A DNA stretch of 64,000 nucleotides from Hyparrhenia diplandra (taxonomy: Eukaryota > Streptophyta > Magnoliopsida > Poales > Poaceae): the NCBI GenBank assembly GCA_015847255.1, contig JADLZK010009293.1, positions 248,001-312,000 on the forward strand. Direction: 5' to 3'. The notes beneath the pieces were generated by a model. It was not told where the DNA came from. It searched no databases and worked only from the letters and a program-made list of their open reading frames with translations. The translations under genes were made by a program, and so were the position numbers. Below, one piece after another: positions 1 to 12,082 of this stretch (within the stretch, counting starts at the first letter, position 1; each line of letters opens with the position of its first letter).

Positions 1-41
1 AGCTATATTATACAAATAATTACAAAAAATATGGACTAGTG

Positions 42-1995
42 TTATACCTGATTATTTGTACCCACATCTTTTTCTAGAAAGAGCCAATCTTTTCCGCAAA
101 CAAGAGCTTCCAACATTTGAGGGGTTAACAAACTCCTGGTATCTCCAAGTATCCTACCTCCAAGGCTAAAGGCTGACTCAGATGATACAGTGCTGAGAGG
201 AATTGCAAGAAAATCTCGTGCCATGGTTGAAAGAGCAGGGTACTTCTCAGCACGTGTCTTCCACCAGACCAAAACATCAAACCCGCTGCTGTCAGCCACA
301 TATTCTTCTTCGAAATAGGTATCAAGTTCAGATTTGGGAGCGGCCGCCCTTCTCTACGACTTGACCTAAAGTTTGCAAACTCTTGTTCGAGTTGTCTTTT
401 CCCAAGGACAGGTGAACCTACAAGGGTGCTGCTAGCCACTGGTGAATTTGTCACACAGTTTGAACCATTTTGCACACGCCTCTCGTACACTGAAAAATAC
501 TTCCTCATCCACTCAAGAGCAGTTGCATAACATGTGTCTGCTTGATCCACATTCCGACAAATTTTGCGATAAAAAAACTCCAGATATTCATTTTTTCTTC
601 TTGGATCTAATAGAGTGGCAATAGCAATTGCAAGGTTAAAATCATAGTCTTTCTTTGCGAAGGCTAAATGGATCAGACTCATCAACATCAGCACCCCAGT
701 ATTTCTCAAATTTAATCTTCATGACAGCAGCTACACTTTTTAGCACTTCATTTGCTTGCCAACCTGAGTCATTTAAGCAATGACGGATAGAAAGAACCAA
801 AGGCAAAAAACATTTGTGCTGTCGGAGTCCTATCAGCCGATACCAAATTTGTAGCCTCCTCAAAAGCTTTTAGGAACTCACATATTGCTTCAGCTTGTGA
901 CCATTCTTCCTCACTTGGAGAACTTTCACCATACTGATGTGCATAACTATTGAGGACCACCTTGTATTCCAATGCTTCTCTAACCATCTTATATGTCGAA
1001 TTCCACCGATTTGGAATATCTAGAGCAATCCCACGTTTTGTAGGAAGACCAACTCCACTTGGAATCTGAGTGAAGTCTTGAATTCTTGATGGTGATGAAA
1101 TCATATGCTTCAAGAGCTCGCGAATCTTTTTATGGAGCCATGAATTATGTTCATACCATCTTGAACCAAGAGATTCAAGATGTGTGCACAACATCTTACA
1201 TGAAAATGCGCACCCTCCAGCATCAGCTCATGCTTCTGATATTGTACAAAAACTTGGCATGCTCTATTATTGTTACCCGCATTGTCCACTGTCAACGTCA
1301 ACACCTTCTCTCTTATGCCCCTGTTAGGCAACTGACAAGTACTTATTCAATTGCAATTCTAGTATGAGGGTACTTCACTTCCTTGAAACTTATAATCTTT
1401 TTCTTCAACTTGAAGTCAGCATTTATGTAGTGTGCTGTTATAACCATGTAACCTAAGTTCTGAACTGATGTCCATAAGTCAGATGTGAGGCACACACGAG
1501 AGTTTAGGCTACCAAGCTCAGTTTTAAGGTCCTTTTCTCATTTTCTCATACTTCTTCAAACTATCATTACTTAATGGTTTGACGCTTGACACAAGAATAA
1601 TTTGATTCACAGTTTTCATCCATCGCTCAAAATATGGATCCTCAAATTTCTTAAATGGAATTTCAGCACGTATTGCATAGTCAATCATATACTCACGAGA
1701 TAACTGAGGGTCAAAAACAAAACTTCCTGAGGGTAGTTTCTTCATAGTTGCTATAAATTCTTTTTCTAGTAGCATCATCAATGGGTTGGCAATACTCTGC
1801 AATATGGCTTATTTGACTACTTGTACCAGATCTAGTAGATAAATGAAGCCCACAGTACTTGCAAACGGCCTTAAGGTTACCATCTACTTCCACCACTTCT
1901 GGCTCAAAGTGTTGCCATACCTTTGACCTTCGATTAGGATGTGACTGAGACGAACGAGATTGAGTTTCTGAACTGTCCGAGGTATGCGTAGACAT
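42..1995 (-). pseudogene. hAT-superfamily transposase (RICESLEEPER-like), decayed
   Basis: A cut-and-paste transposase in pieces, read right to left. The N-terminal piece (1995-1711) is a BED zinc finger with a CKYC pair and a following SHIAEYC histidine/cysteine pair. The middle pieces (1331-1110 and 1194-769) show the hAT signatures TVDNAGNNN, HVRCCAHILNLLVQDG and NRWNSTYKM. The C-terminal pieces (709-125 and 299-42) carry ATLLDPRRK and the hAT dimerisation domain with WWKTRAEKYPALSTMARDFL and SSESAFSLGGRIL. The order is that of a normal transposase of about 650-700 residues, but the pieces lie in different frames with stops between them. hAT genes usually have one coding exon, so I read this as frameshift decay rather than splicing. 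No terminal inverted repeats or 8-bp target duplication could be assigned. Family assignment is strong; activity is very unlikely. Confidence 0.88.
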
Positions 1996-2811
1996 GTTTT
2001 GATATGGGTGGAAGTGACCTTCGATTAAACTGTGATTGTCTGCAGTGACAGGAAATTAATACCATATCTGCAATAATAATTCAAATCTGCAACCATTGAA
2101 TACTGTATCAAGCCTAAACTAGTACTGGGAGTGTTCTTCACCTTTTCTAGGAGGAACTGCTCATGAAAAGGTAATCTGTAGGTGTGACATCAGTATAGTC
2201 TGAAACTTCAGTACAGTCTGCAGAACACATCACCATTCAGAATAGCTGCTTCTTTCAGGTTCTGAAACTTCAAAGCCAATTCAAAACAAGCCGACTCTGA
2301 GCACCAATGAATGACACCTGTTTCAAACAATAGTGCAGACTAAGGCAACCACATCACAGTTTCAAACATCTACATTTTCTCTGATCAAACACTATCGAAA
2401 TATAGGATAAGTTTCTACTTAATTCAAAGCGGTGCACATCATGAAACAATCGAGTACAGGACAATACTAAACACAACTGATCTTCTTCCATATAAGAATC
2501 CAGGAACAATTTGTACCGAGCTAAGCAAAAATCTAGACTATTTAATATAGCTTTTTCCCAAGACTAAAGGGGGAGAAATAAAGCTAGCATATTGCCTTAT
2601 GAAATGTACTGAGAAACAATGCTGCAACGTATAAAGTGTATCTCACGAAGTCAGGAAATTTAATAGTCAATCATCTCGCTAATGAACAAGTGTGAATGGT
2701 TCCTCCCAAGCAGGAACAGATCAAGTACAAGACATGGGTGCAGGGGCGGACACACAAAAGGACATGGGTGACAATATTTTTTAAAGGCATAATACAGGTA
2801 TACACTTGTAA
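1996..2811. other. No gene seen
   Basis: AT-rich DNA upstream of the hAT pseudogene with no ORF of interest. At about 2742 a short CAGGGGCGGA string resembles one end of rice hAT-type elements, but no matching second end was found. Confidence 0.5.
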
Positions 2812-3175
2812 TTAGAACAGATCCACAGATAGCCAAGGTAAATAGCTTAGGTTAGCCTTTGGTGCTCCGTTTCGCACAACAAGAAGGGCGGGGCAGGCAT
2901 ACCTGGAGGCTACTCGTTGCCGGAGAAGGGCCGGACGAAGATCTGGGCACCTGGTGGCGGCGGCGGAAGCAGCACTGCAGCAGGCAGTGAACGCGGAGAG
3001 AGCAGCAGGTAGTGCCGCGAGCTCCCGGCCGTCGAGGACCAGCCGCCGCAGCTCGGCCTCCAGGTCCGCGGCGCCGGCGCCGAAACCGTCGAGGACTAGC
3101 ACCTCCCTAACGGCGTCGCCCTCGCGCTGGCGGCGGGCCGGCAGCTCGCGGACTCGACGGGGTCACCTGGAAACC
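2812..3175 (-). other. Possible GC-rich coding exon, unrecognised
   Basis: On the minus strand an open frame runs leftward from about 3170, rich in Leu, Ala and Arg (for example LEAELRRLVLDGRELAALPA). It has no in-frame ATG at its beginning. A CCAG sits just before it and a CTCCAG/GTATGCC donor-like site lies near 2900, so an internal or first exon of a minus-strand gene is possible. Strong GC contrast with both flanks supports a gene fragment. I do not recognise the protein. An opposite-strand frame over the same bases is equally open, so coding status is uncertain. Confidence 0.3.
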
Positions 3176-3371
3176 ATGGGCTAGAGTTGCAGTTGAGAAC
3201 CAATTGGAACCATGGGCTAGAAACCAAAACGGCACCAAATTATTGCTATCTTCCAAACCCAACCGGACCAAATTATGGGACAAAGCCAAGCCCATTTGCT
3301 CCAAACCAGTTTAGCCCAACGTTAAAAAACCAAACCAAAAAACCCAAATAGGCCCAAACCATTAGCAGTCG

Positions 3372-4810
3372 AACCGGAGTAATCCAGTATCGTATTTATA
3401 TTTTACCACGGGGAAGGTAAGTCTATGGAAAGTAGAGAGATTGAGGTATCTAATGATTTATGAAGTGATTTACTTATGAGATCCACTTACGGTAGTGTAA
3501 CGCAGAGTAGCCATATGTATCTAACATTACTCAATAGGATAAGTCGCAGGATAAAGATAATTATATAAATGATAAATACCCAAGTCTAAGATCATCATAT
3601 GCCACTAGTATCATACGAGCAATTAGCATGTTATAGAAAGAATATTTCTAAGATACTCCTAATCATATGTCAATGAATACTACAATTAGTACAATACATC
3701 TAGCTATCATGGCAAGGTTGAATTACTTCTACACATGGCAAGCATTACCAATAACAACCAAGGATCTAAAACTTGATTATTACCATAATTATAAACTCGA
3801 CTAGTCCTACATTCCGGAGGGTGGATTCCAAAGGACTCAACAGACCGTCACTCCCGCGATCTACCACACGGCCGGAATGTAGGGTCCAATTGCGAGATAA
3901 ACGTTGTATAAACACCACGTTTACACATTGCTTATCACCCACATAGTGATCATCTATATGGATGCTATACAATTCCATGCATAAAAATATAAAGCAATCT
4001 CACTAAACTAAACATATAATCATAGCATGCATAAACACATAACAATAAGAATATAATAATTATATAGATCAAAGCCATAACAATAGTGTATCAATAATAA
4101 TACTTACAGATCGAATTCAAGAGCGTAAGAACAATGCTCTTGCTATTGCTTGACTATCGTGAACTCAAGATGAACTTGATCTTCAACTAGAACTAACTAG
4201 TTAGCTAGCTACTTCTAGTATGATGAACTAGGGCTTAGGTCTAGACTAGGTTGAACTTGATGAGAATGAATTGATAATGAATATTGATTTGAGTTAGGTT
4301 TAGCCCCCGGGGTATTTGGTCTTCTTATATATGACTTGGCGATGAACGTGAACCCTTGGATCAAACCGACCTTCAACAACGGTGTAGATACAACCTCAAG
4401 GTCGGTGGTAAAACCGACATAGAAAGGAGAGGCCGACAGGGGGGACCCACCGGGCGGCCGCCTATGTGGTAATCGGGCGCGCCCCAGACCGGGCGGCCGC
4501 CAGGGGTGGAGTGCCACCTTGGCTTCCCGCTTGTTCTCGGTGTCCTTTGGTATCTTCTAGAATGTTTTAGTCCACTTTTCGGGTTGAGTTACTTCATGGT
4601 CAAGTCTTGTCATCATATGTCTTGTATATTCGGAACTTTCTCCATTCTTCTCTCGCATTATCTATCAAGTCCCTGGAAAGTCACAGAATACCAAAACTCA
4701 TGGAATTATGTTAGTTAGACGGCCCCTAGACTTATGTTGGTCTTTATCTTGAGCCCTTATTTCATGTTAATTGACTTATAATTTTATGCTATAACAGTGT
4801 CAACAATGAC
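3372..4810 (-). repeat. Dispersed LTR-like repeat, copy 1
   Basis: This segment is alignable by eye with 24090-25579. Shared landmarks are a block reading 'ccaaaggactcaa' near 3830, 'gatctaccacacg' near 3860, a 'ggatcaaaccgac' block near 4360, and an end 'agtgtcaaca' near 4796. Read on the minus strand the unit begins TGTTGACAC, as an LTR would. No coding domain is inside. I interpret it as a solo or truncated LTR; the family is not recognised. The far (left) end is not clearly defined. Confidence 0.5.
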
Positions 4811-4875
4811 CATACTTATACACAAATTATAGAATTTGACAATCGTTTATGTAATATGGATCTTAAAGCTGGATA

Positions 4876-4921
4876 AGGCTCTCTCTCTCCCTCTCTCTCT
4901 CTCTCTCTCCCTCCCTCTCTT
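4876..4921. repeat. (CT)n microsatellite
   Basis: Near-perfect CT dinucleotide run with a few CCC interruptions. Confidence 0.9.
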
Positions 4922-5848
4922 GCACTATCTACGACAAAAAACATCACACATTAATGTAGGATGGATTGGATCATCCTAAACAGTACAAAAAAAAGGCAAC
5001 ACTATTGCAAAATGTGGAGTGCCTTTCCTTTTAGATTGTGAACACAATAGACATATTGGAAAGATGCAAGTATATATAGAGTTTGATGAGAATTCCATGG
5101 TCATATACCTGAACAAGCAGCCCTGTGGTGCAATCTAGCAAAAAGAGAAGTAACCAAGGAAGGTGACCACAGCCAATGTTGTCAAAATTGCAGAATCCAG
5201 AAGGACCTTGCCTGTGAACAAAACATTAGATTTTAGGAAAAAATTATTAACAAAACTAGTACAAGTTACAGGGATTAAACCTAAACTAAGAGGAGGCTGG
5301 ATGGAAAGGGTAAAAAAAAAAAAAGATTATAAAGACAGGTGCAAGACTTAGGTTTCATACCACCGGTGTTCAATGCAAAGAAAATATCAGACTTCAAGAA
5401 ATTAGAACATCGATTATTGCTATTATTGCTTCTTCTACTAGAAGTCTACAGTGGATAGTAGGGATCATAGAAGATCTGCATGCAGAAACAGTTGGGAATA
5501 TGTTTTTTAGGAGAAATGGATGATCAGTACATTTACATGTTGGTTGAATCAAACATATATTGATAAAAAATGCATATGCATCATAAGTTTTAACATCTAG
5601 AATGGAGCTTCAACCACAGGAGCAACAACATTGATTTGAATTTCTCCAGAAATTCTATAAAAAATGTTTCAAACATGTTAATAAAATATGGGCACACGCC
5701 ATTATATTCAAGTATGTTGATTGAGATGCACGCATGAGGTTCATAGTTATAAAGCAAAAAGACAGGGTATGCAATTAGTGGTGTAGCAAAGTTGCAGTTA
5801 TTGTTTATAGCCTAAATAATGATCGAGTTGTAAATAACTCTTTCAATT
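4922..5848. other. No gene seen
   Basis: AT-rich intergenic DNA. Short open frames lack domain-like sequence. No repeat boundary was identified. Confidence 0.5.
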
Positions 5849-6040
5849 TCTCTCTCTCTCTCTCTCTCTCTCCTCTCTTGCTCTCTCTACTCTCTCTCTC
5901 TCTCCATTTCTGTTTCTATATATCTCCCTCTCGCTATGCCTCTCACACTCTCTCTCTCTCTCCCCCTACCATCTCCCCTACCTCACTTTGTGTCTCTCTC
6001 TCCCCCACTCCATCTATCTATCCCTCTCCCCCCCAACCCA
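5849..6040. repeat. (TC)n tract flanking the minisatellite, left
   Basis: Pyrimidine-rich tract of TC repeats with interruptions. It contains the landmark order TTGCTCTCTCT, then a CTCCATTTCTGTTTC block, then TATATATCTCCCTCTC (about 5878-5932). The same order occurs in the right-hand tract near 7535-7585, so the two flanks look like copies of one sequence. Long Ser/Leu ORFs over it are translations of the repeat, not genes. Confidence 0.85.
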
Positions 6041-6149
6041 CCTTTTTTACAAAACCCCAAAAACCTACACAAAGTCTAACCTCAATTTCCCAAAGTCCAA
6101 CCACCTACCCAACGATCCCAAAGGTCCAAAAAACCCAGACACCCCCTAC

Positions 6150-7360
6150 TTAGTTTGGAATATGAAAATAGCATGCTTTAAAATTTTAAAAGACATAAAA
6201 CCCAAAAAACCATTGATAGTAGGGGGCAATAATTTTTTTTAAAAAGACAAATACCCCAAAACCCATTGCCTAGTAGGGGGCATCCTTTTTTTAAAAAAAA
6301 ATAAAAGCCCAAAACCTATTGCCTAGTAGGGGGCATGCTATTTTCTTCCAAAATAAAAATGCACCTAAAACCACCCATTGCCTAGTAAGGGCATGATTTT
6401 AAATTTAAAAGGACAAAAAAAAAACCCAAAACCCCAAAGTGCCTAGTAGGGGGCAATAAATTTTATTTTCAAAAAGAGAAATACCCCTAAAACCCATTGC
6501 CTAGTAGGGGCATGCTTTTTTAAAAAAAAAAGAATAAAAGCCCAAAAACCTAATGCAATTTTTTTTTCCAAAAAGAGAAATACCCCAAGAACCCATTGCC
6601 TAGAAGGGGGTCATGCTTTTTAAAAAAACCCAAAAACCTATTGCCTAGTAGGGGTATATGCTATTTTCTTCCTAAATAAAAATGCCCCAAAAACCCCCAT
6701 TGCCTAGTAGGGGGCTACTTTTTTTAAAACAAAAACCTAAAATCCTAAAAAAACTTATTGCCTACTAGTAGGGGGAATGTTATTTTCATCCTAAATAAAA
6801 ATGCCCCAAAACCCCCATTGCCTAGTAGGGGGCATGTTTTTAAATTTACAAAGAAAAAAAAAAAAAAAAAAACAAATTGCCTAGTAGGGAGCAATAAATT
6901 TAATTTTCAAAAAGAGAAATAACCTCAAAACCCATTGCCTAGTAGGGGGCATTCTATTTTCATCCTAAATAAAAATGCCTCCAAACTCCCATTGCCTAGT
7001 AGGGGGCATGCTTTAAAATTTAAAATGACAAAAAAAACCCCAAAAACCCATTGCCTAGTAGGAAGCAACAAATTTTATTTTCAAAAATAGAAATACCCCC
7101 AAAACCCATTGCCTAGTAGGGGGCATTTTTTTAAAAAAAAACTAAAAGCCTAAAAATCTATTGCCTAGTAGGGGGCATGCTATTTTCAAACTAAATAAAA
7201 ATGCCCCAAAAACCCCCATTGCCTAGTAGGGGGCATGCTTTTAAATTTAAAAAGACAAAAACCCAAAAACCCATTGCCTAGTAGGGGCAATAAATTTAAT
7301 TTTCAAAATGAGAAATACCCCAAATATCCATTGCCTAGTAGGGGGCATGCTTTTAAGTTT
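6150..7360. repeat. Higher-order minisatellite, four monomer types around a TTGCCTAGTAGGGGGC core
   Basis: About twenty tandem units of roughly 50-62 bp share a core ATTGCCTAGTAGGGGG, at about 6266, 6320, 6380, 6440, 6498, 6598, 6643, 6701, 6762, 6819, 6879, 6937, 6993, 7051, 7110, 7162, 7220, 7275 and 7332. The spacers fall into four classes: D (catgctttTAAATTTAAAA), A (caataaaTTTTATTTTC then GAGAAATACC), B (catgcttTTTTAAAAAAA then AAAAGCC) and C (catgctATTTTCATCCTAAA then AAAATGCC). They mostly recur in the order D-A-B-C, a higher-order period of about 225-235 bp, with local deletions (C and D lost after 6541; B lost between 6937 and 6993). No coding capacity. Confidence 0.92.
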
Positions 7361-7367
7361 CAAACAT

Positions 7368-7369
<2 letters not shown>

Positions 7370-7402
<33 letters not shown>

Positions 7403-7590
7403 TCTCTATATCTCTGTCCCTCTCTCTCTATATATCTCTCCCTCTCACTATCTCTATCTCTATCTATCTCTCTGTCTCCCTCTCTTTCTCTCTCCATCTC
7501 TCTATCTCTCCCACCATCTCTCTCCCCCTCTCTCTTGCTCTCTCTCCTCTATCTTTCTCCATCTCCGTCTCTATATATCTCCCTCTCTAT
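7370..7590. repeat. (TC)n tract flanking the minisatellite, right
   Basis: Interrupted TC repeat; its right half repeats the landmark order of the left tract (see 5849-6040). The minisatellite array therefore lies between two direct copies of a pyrimidine-rich sequence. Confidence 0.85.
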
Positions 7591-9549
7591 ACCACCAGTA
7601 TAGAGAAATAAAACCTTTTGAGCACATTGTTTTTTTCCTGAGTACAAGAGAAATAAATCTGAGTTCAGTACAAAGCCCTATTTCATAACTACAATAAATG
7701 CTCCATGTATGCCATTATATGATCCATAAGGCACAACTGAAACTATTGGGTGGATTAAAACACCCCATGAAAAGAGAACTGGCATTCTAGAGGTTAATCC
7801 ATACAACTGATGCTTACTGTATATAATTTAGTAGCCATCGGTGCATGGGAATTAAGAAGATCGCCTAGTAGCAAAAAGAAACTAATTAATACACATCCTT
7901 ATGAAAGCAAGATTCAGCTCAGTTGTGCAACTTCTATTCTATTGCTCATTTAAATAGAGTGGTTTTCTAGTTGTGATAGTTTGCAAAAGTATTGATCAAT
8001 GAAAACTAGGATTGAATAATAGAAAAACTATTTCTATCCCTGTATGACTACCGGGAAACAAATGTATGTTAAGGAATATTTAATTAATTATGTACTGTAG
8101 CTACAAAGGGACATTTAACAAATATGAGGATTGGTTCAGAGCTGCACCTGAATGTTGATGTCGACCTCTTTGCTTTCCTACCTAGTATTGGTGATGCAGG
8201 CGTGCAGCCACAAAGTAACAAAAACTGCAAGTTCCACAGAATATAATTCTAATTAGTATCTGTGCATGATTGCATGATTTAGAAGAGTCTACAGACAACT
8301 TTTTTGGCTTAGCTGGAGAACTAAAAAACTGAAACCAAAAGACAACAACCATTAAGACAGAACAAGAGTGATCCACTGACACCTCGGCATCCGCAAGTCA
8401 GCAGCAGGATACTCGTTGAAAAGTAGTACCAAAACCCAGCCCCCATAAAGAACAAAAGCATATTTGCAGTTAGTAAAAATCCCCCAATCACCATTTCGCC
8501 ATTCAGACAAATCCCCCAACACACAAAGGCAAAAATCCCCATTGCAATCCGGAGAGACAACACCTGATCTACAGTCCTGCTCAACTAAACCAACTCCATC
8601 CTACATGGAATTGATGGCCCAGCCCAATACCACATTCCCTGTGAAACGCAAACACCACCAAGCTAGGTTGCCTGGGCATGCACGTAAAACACACTAAATA
8701 GAACACACTGAAAATTTTAACAAGATAAAAACTCCAAAATGAAACTGAACCTAAACAGGCACAACACACAGGGCATTACAGAGCGCAAAGTCGAGAATGA
8801 GATGGCAGTATTTATAGAATGCAAATGGTGTGAAGCAATAATATCAACCTGTTTAATAGAATAATATGCTTAGTTAATATTTGCTATACTATCCTTTGGT
8901 CAGCAACAGATGTCAGCCGTTGCTGCCTGCTCCGAAAAAAATTCTGCCTGAAGGCACTAACTTCATCGCATACTAATGATAAAGTCCACTAACGCAATAT
9001 CAGTTGAGAATGCATGAACTTATATAGGGATTGCATTGCATAATGAGTACTTAAAATTCCATTCAGAAACTATTCTTCAGTAGTGTTCTGAACAGAATTA
9101 CCACCAGTTGTTTGGTGAAAAGGATTAAGGGAAAAAAAATAAAAAGATGTATAAAACATAAAAGGTCTTAAAGGTTTACACAAATCGTTCTTTTTTTGAA
9201 CAGGAGGACATATGAGTAGTGCTAGTAGTCATCACCTACAGCCATCGACTGTACTTGTATTTATGCTGAAAATAAAGCTATGGAACAAGTAGACTAGTAC
9301 TACTAATGTAGTATCATTAGTAGTACTGCTAAGTCAGTAAAAATATTTACATAAGGCTAACAAGAACTCTGCATGGTCACAACGTTTTTGATCCCAAATC
9401 CCAAAAAGAGTAAAAAGCAATGAATCGGTGCTTGCATTGGCCCCTGGACCCCAAGAACACGCCGCATCTCTGTATCCCCCAGTTGCAGTAGACAAAAATC
9501 ATTACACATGAACAGGAACCTAGATGGGCAGGAGCACCCTGTTGTGTAC
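7591..9549. other. No gene seen; possible intron of a minus-strand gene
   Basis: AT-rich, no recognisable coding domain. If the GC-rich segment at 9550-10260 is the first exon of a minus-strand transcript, this stretch could be its intron; nothing in the sequence proves that. Confidence 0.4.
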
Positions 9550-10260
9550 CTGTATGAGCTGAAGGCGTTGGAGGCGCCGGTGGTCGACGACGGAGATGTC
9601 CTCGATACAGCAATCGGTAGTTCTCGGAACTGATTGCTTCACCCCTACGACCACCGGATTTGCCCAGATTTGCCGGACTCCGGCTCCTTCAGCTCGAATC
9701 GGGACTCCGCCTCCCACAAATCCGCCCCCAAATCGAGATGTAGACGGCTCCCACTCGGCCTCCAACAAATCCGCCCAAAATCGAGATGACGATGGCAACG
9801 ATTCTGCCCAAATAGAAACCACATCCAGCTATGAATCCAAAATCCAACAAATCGAGAACACCATGGGGACGAATCCGCCAGAAAAATTAATAAACCCCGA
9901 CGGAAACACGGTGAACCCTCACCCTACGCCCCCGTCGACGGAGGGAAGGGGCACGGGCAGGGGGGGGAGGGGAACCTCGACGTTAGGGCTACCGGGCGAG
10001 GAAGGCGACGCGTTGGGTGCCGAGGTCGACCAGCGGGCGCGGTTTGGCGCCGGGCGAGGAAGACGCACGCATGGGGCCGAGGTGGAGCGGCAGCGCCGCA
10101 ACCACGGCGGCATGCCAGACGACGCGAGGCGTGGGGGCCGGAGGTGGAGCGGGCGCGGCGACCGCGCCGGCTTGTGCGGTGAGGGAGACGTCCGCCGAGG
10201 GGAGGGTCCGCCGTCGGCCAAATCGACGCCCGGCGAGGATTTTCTAAAAGAACGCACGCC
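9550..10260 (-). other. Candidate 5' exon(s) and promoter-proximal region of a minus-strand gene
   Basis: A sharply GC-rich island in AT-rich surroundings. On the minus strand an open stretch ends at about 9550 with a good donor (CTCATACAG/GTACAC). The upstream half (about 9900-10260) is very GC-rich and reads as low-complexity Pro/Arg/Ser sequence in every frame, so it may be untranslated leader. No known protein family is visible on either strand. A plus-strand frame is also open across 9596-10387, which weakens any strand call. Confidence 0.3.
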
Positions 10261-10389
10261 GAGGGGGAGAAAGGGGAAAGGGAATGGTCGTCCGGATACC
10301 AGGCGGTTCACGGGCATTTCACCGCTTGAAACGTTTTTAAAAAATACGCACCATAAAGAAAGTAGAGAGTGTGCGTGCGCCAAATAAAG

Positions 10390-11851
10390 ATTGTGCTCAT
10401 TCGAGGGCGTTATTTCTTATACGTCGTGTCTTTCATTCAAACGGGTGACCAACATTTTTGTAGGGTGTGCACATGTGTTTACCCTTTTTAATTTTTTTTT
10501 GCGTAAATGCTTTATCCTCGTCACCACTTACATACATTTATTGCATAAGTAAATTTCAATACGTACATGACTCGAGCCACCTAGAAGAAGTCCCAAAAAA
10601 ATTCTCGGACACCATAACTCTATGCATCAAAATCCTAGAAGAAGTCCATACTAATTTTGGGTGTTTTGGTAACGCCGAGGTATTTTTTGGTAACACCTAA
10701 GTTGGATGATTTGGTATCAGTTGTTCCAATCCCTCATGAGAAGTCATGGTGGAAACTATACGTAAACCTAGGAGGCATCCAAGCGGATACGGAGTCTCGT
10801 TAGGCTTGACGAACCATTTGGCCATGGTGTAGACAACGTCTATCGTGGTGTGGGGAATTTGTACAACCTCTACAGAGTTATTTAAATCTATTCGAATAGC
10901 CACACTTTTGGAATGGGTAAATGCTAGGATCAGATCATCAATGATTAGATTACACCTACACTAATCAACTTGTTGTGACATGGAAATGTGATGGTAACGA
11001 AATCCTGAACGGGAACTAGCAAGAGCAGTTTTAGAGACTCTGTTATGGCCCAACCCCCCTAATAATTACATACACCTCTGATTCGGACTTGTCGAGTAAT
11101 TTTGTACTCACCCCTTTATATCTTTTTTAGACATCGGCACCTTAGAAGGTAAATCACCAGCAAGGTAAAGGACCAGCGTTCATAGGAGTCCGCAAGGCGT
11201 TCAATTAGAAGAAGGACGGTAAACCTAGCGATTCTCTGCAAGTTTGCTTGTGGAGTAGGAAGTAGTGCCCATACGGTCTAGTACTCAAGTAGACCAGAAC
11301 ACAATACATACCACCGCTTCATAGTTGGCTACTCGATAAATGTAAACCAGATTTGTGACTACCCTAGTCACTATTGTAAGATCTTATATCCTATTTTAAT
11401 AAAGCTCAGAATTTCTTTTAAAACCTGTGTACCAATCTTTTGTGCATTAATAACACATATTTGTAATAACACATATTTGTAGCATGATCCGACACACAAA
11501 TACGTGAGATTAAAGACCCATTAAAGTGGGGTCCTACAGTAGCTAAGGTGGTGCACCATAAACCACATGATAGTTATGAACTCTCCCCATGATTGAGCTG
11601 CCCGGCATGATAATCTAGTCTACAGTGCTCTGCAACATACATTAGCATTTCCATCCACACCTGGAAGATTGTTTCTAGCCATCTAACTTCATCATGGGGG
11701 TTTCTCCGAAGGCTTTTCAGAGATCCATATCGCGTTATAAACATCCTTTGCATTCTCTGGCACTACTTCTTCTCCACAATCCTGAAACAGAGAACATTTT
11801 TTCAATTCTCACGATCCTAGCAACATACTAGTTCATAGCAAGCATGTGTAG
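10390..11851. other. No gene seen
   Basis: No coding domain. An AATAAAGC string at about 11398 follows a moderately G+C-balanced stretch and could be an old 3' end of a retroelement or transcript, but no partner feature supports it. Confidence 0.4.
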
Positions 11852-11853
11852 TA

Positions 11854-12080
11854 ATCCCTCCATTCCAATTTATAAGACGTTTGACTTTTTTTACCTCAAA
11901 TTTGACCACTTGTCTTATTCAAAAAAAAAATTGTACAAACATTGTCAAATTTAAGTCATTCTTGAAAACTTTTATTAATAAAGCAAGTCATAGCAAAAGA
12001 TGGGACATATTGCATTTTTTTAATAAGACGAGTGGTCGAAGTTGGGGTCCAAAAAGTCAAACGTCTTCTAATTTGGAATG
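11854..12080. mobile_element. Stowaway-like MITE (diverged)
   Basis: The left end reads ATCCCTCCATTCCAATTT then AGACGTTTGACTTTTT. The right end, reverse-complemented, reads CATTCCAAATTAG then AAGACGTTTGACTTTTT, so inverted ends of about 30 bp match with few differences. TA flanks both sides (11852-11853 and 12081-12082). The element is about 230 bp, AT-rich and non-coding. The right end lacks the outermost CTCCCTC bases, so it is degraded. Confidence 0.75.
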
Positions 12081-12082
12081 TA

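Noticed and set aside
2742..2752. CAGGGGCGGA as an hAT element terminus
   Set aside because: Ten bases without a matching inverted end or 8-bp target duplication.
5878..6242. Long Ser/Leu/Pro-rich ORFs over the TC tract
   Set aside because: They are translations of a dinucleotide repeat in all phases and have no non-repeat sequence.
6150..7360. CRISPR-like regular repeat-spacer pattern
   Set aside because: Spacers are not unique but fall into four recurring classes, the genome is a plant, and there are no cas genes. It is a higher-order minisatellite.
7235..7688. Overlapping Ser/Leu ORFs of about 80-126 aa
   Set aside because: Same reason; they cover the right-hand TC tract and the last minisatellite units.
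9596..10387. 263-aa plus-strand ORF
   Set aside because: Gly/Arg-rich low-complexity translation of a GC-rich island, with an equally open opposite strand. Kept only as a possible 5' exon region.
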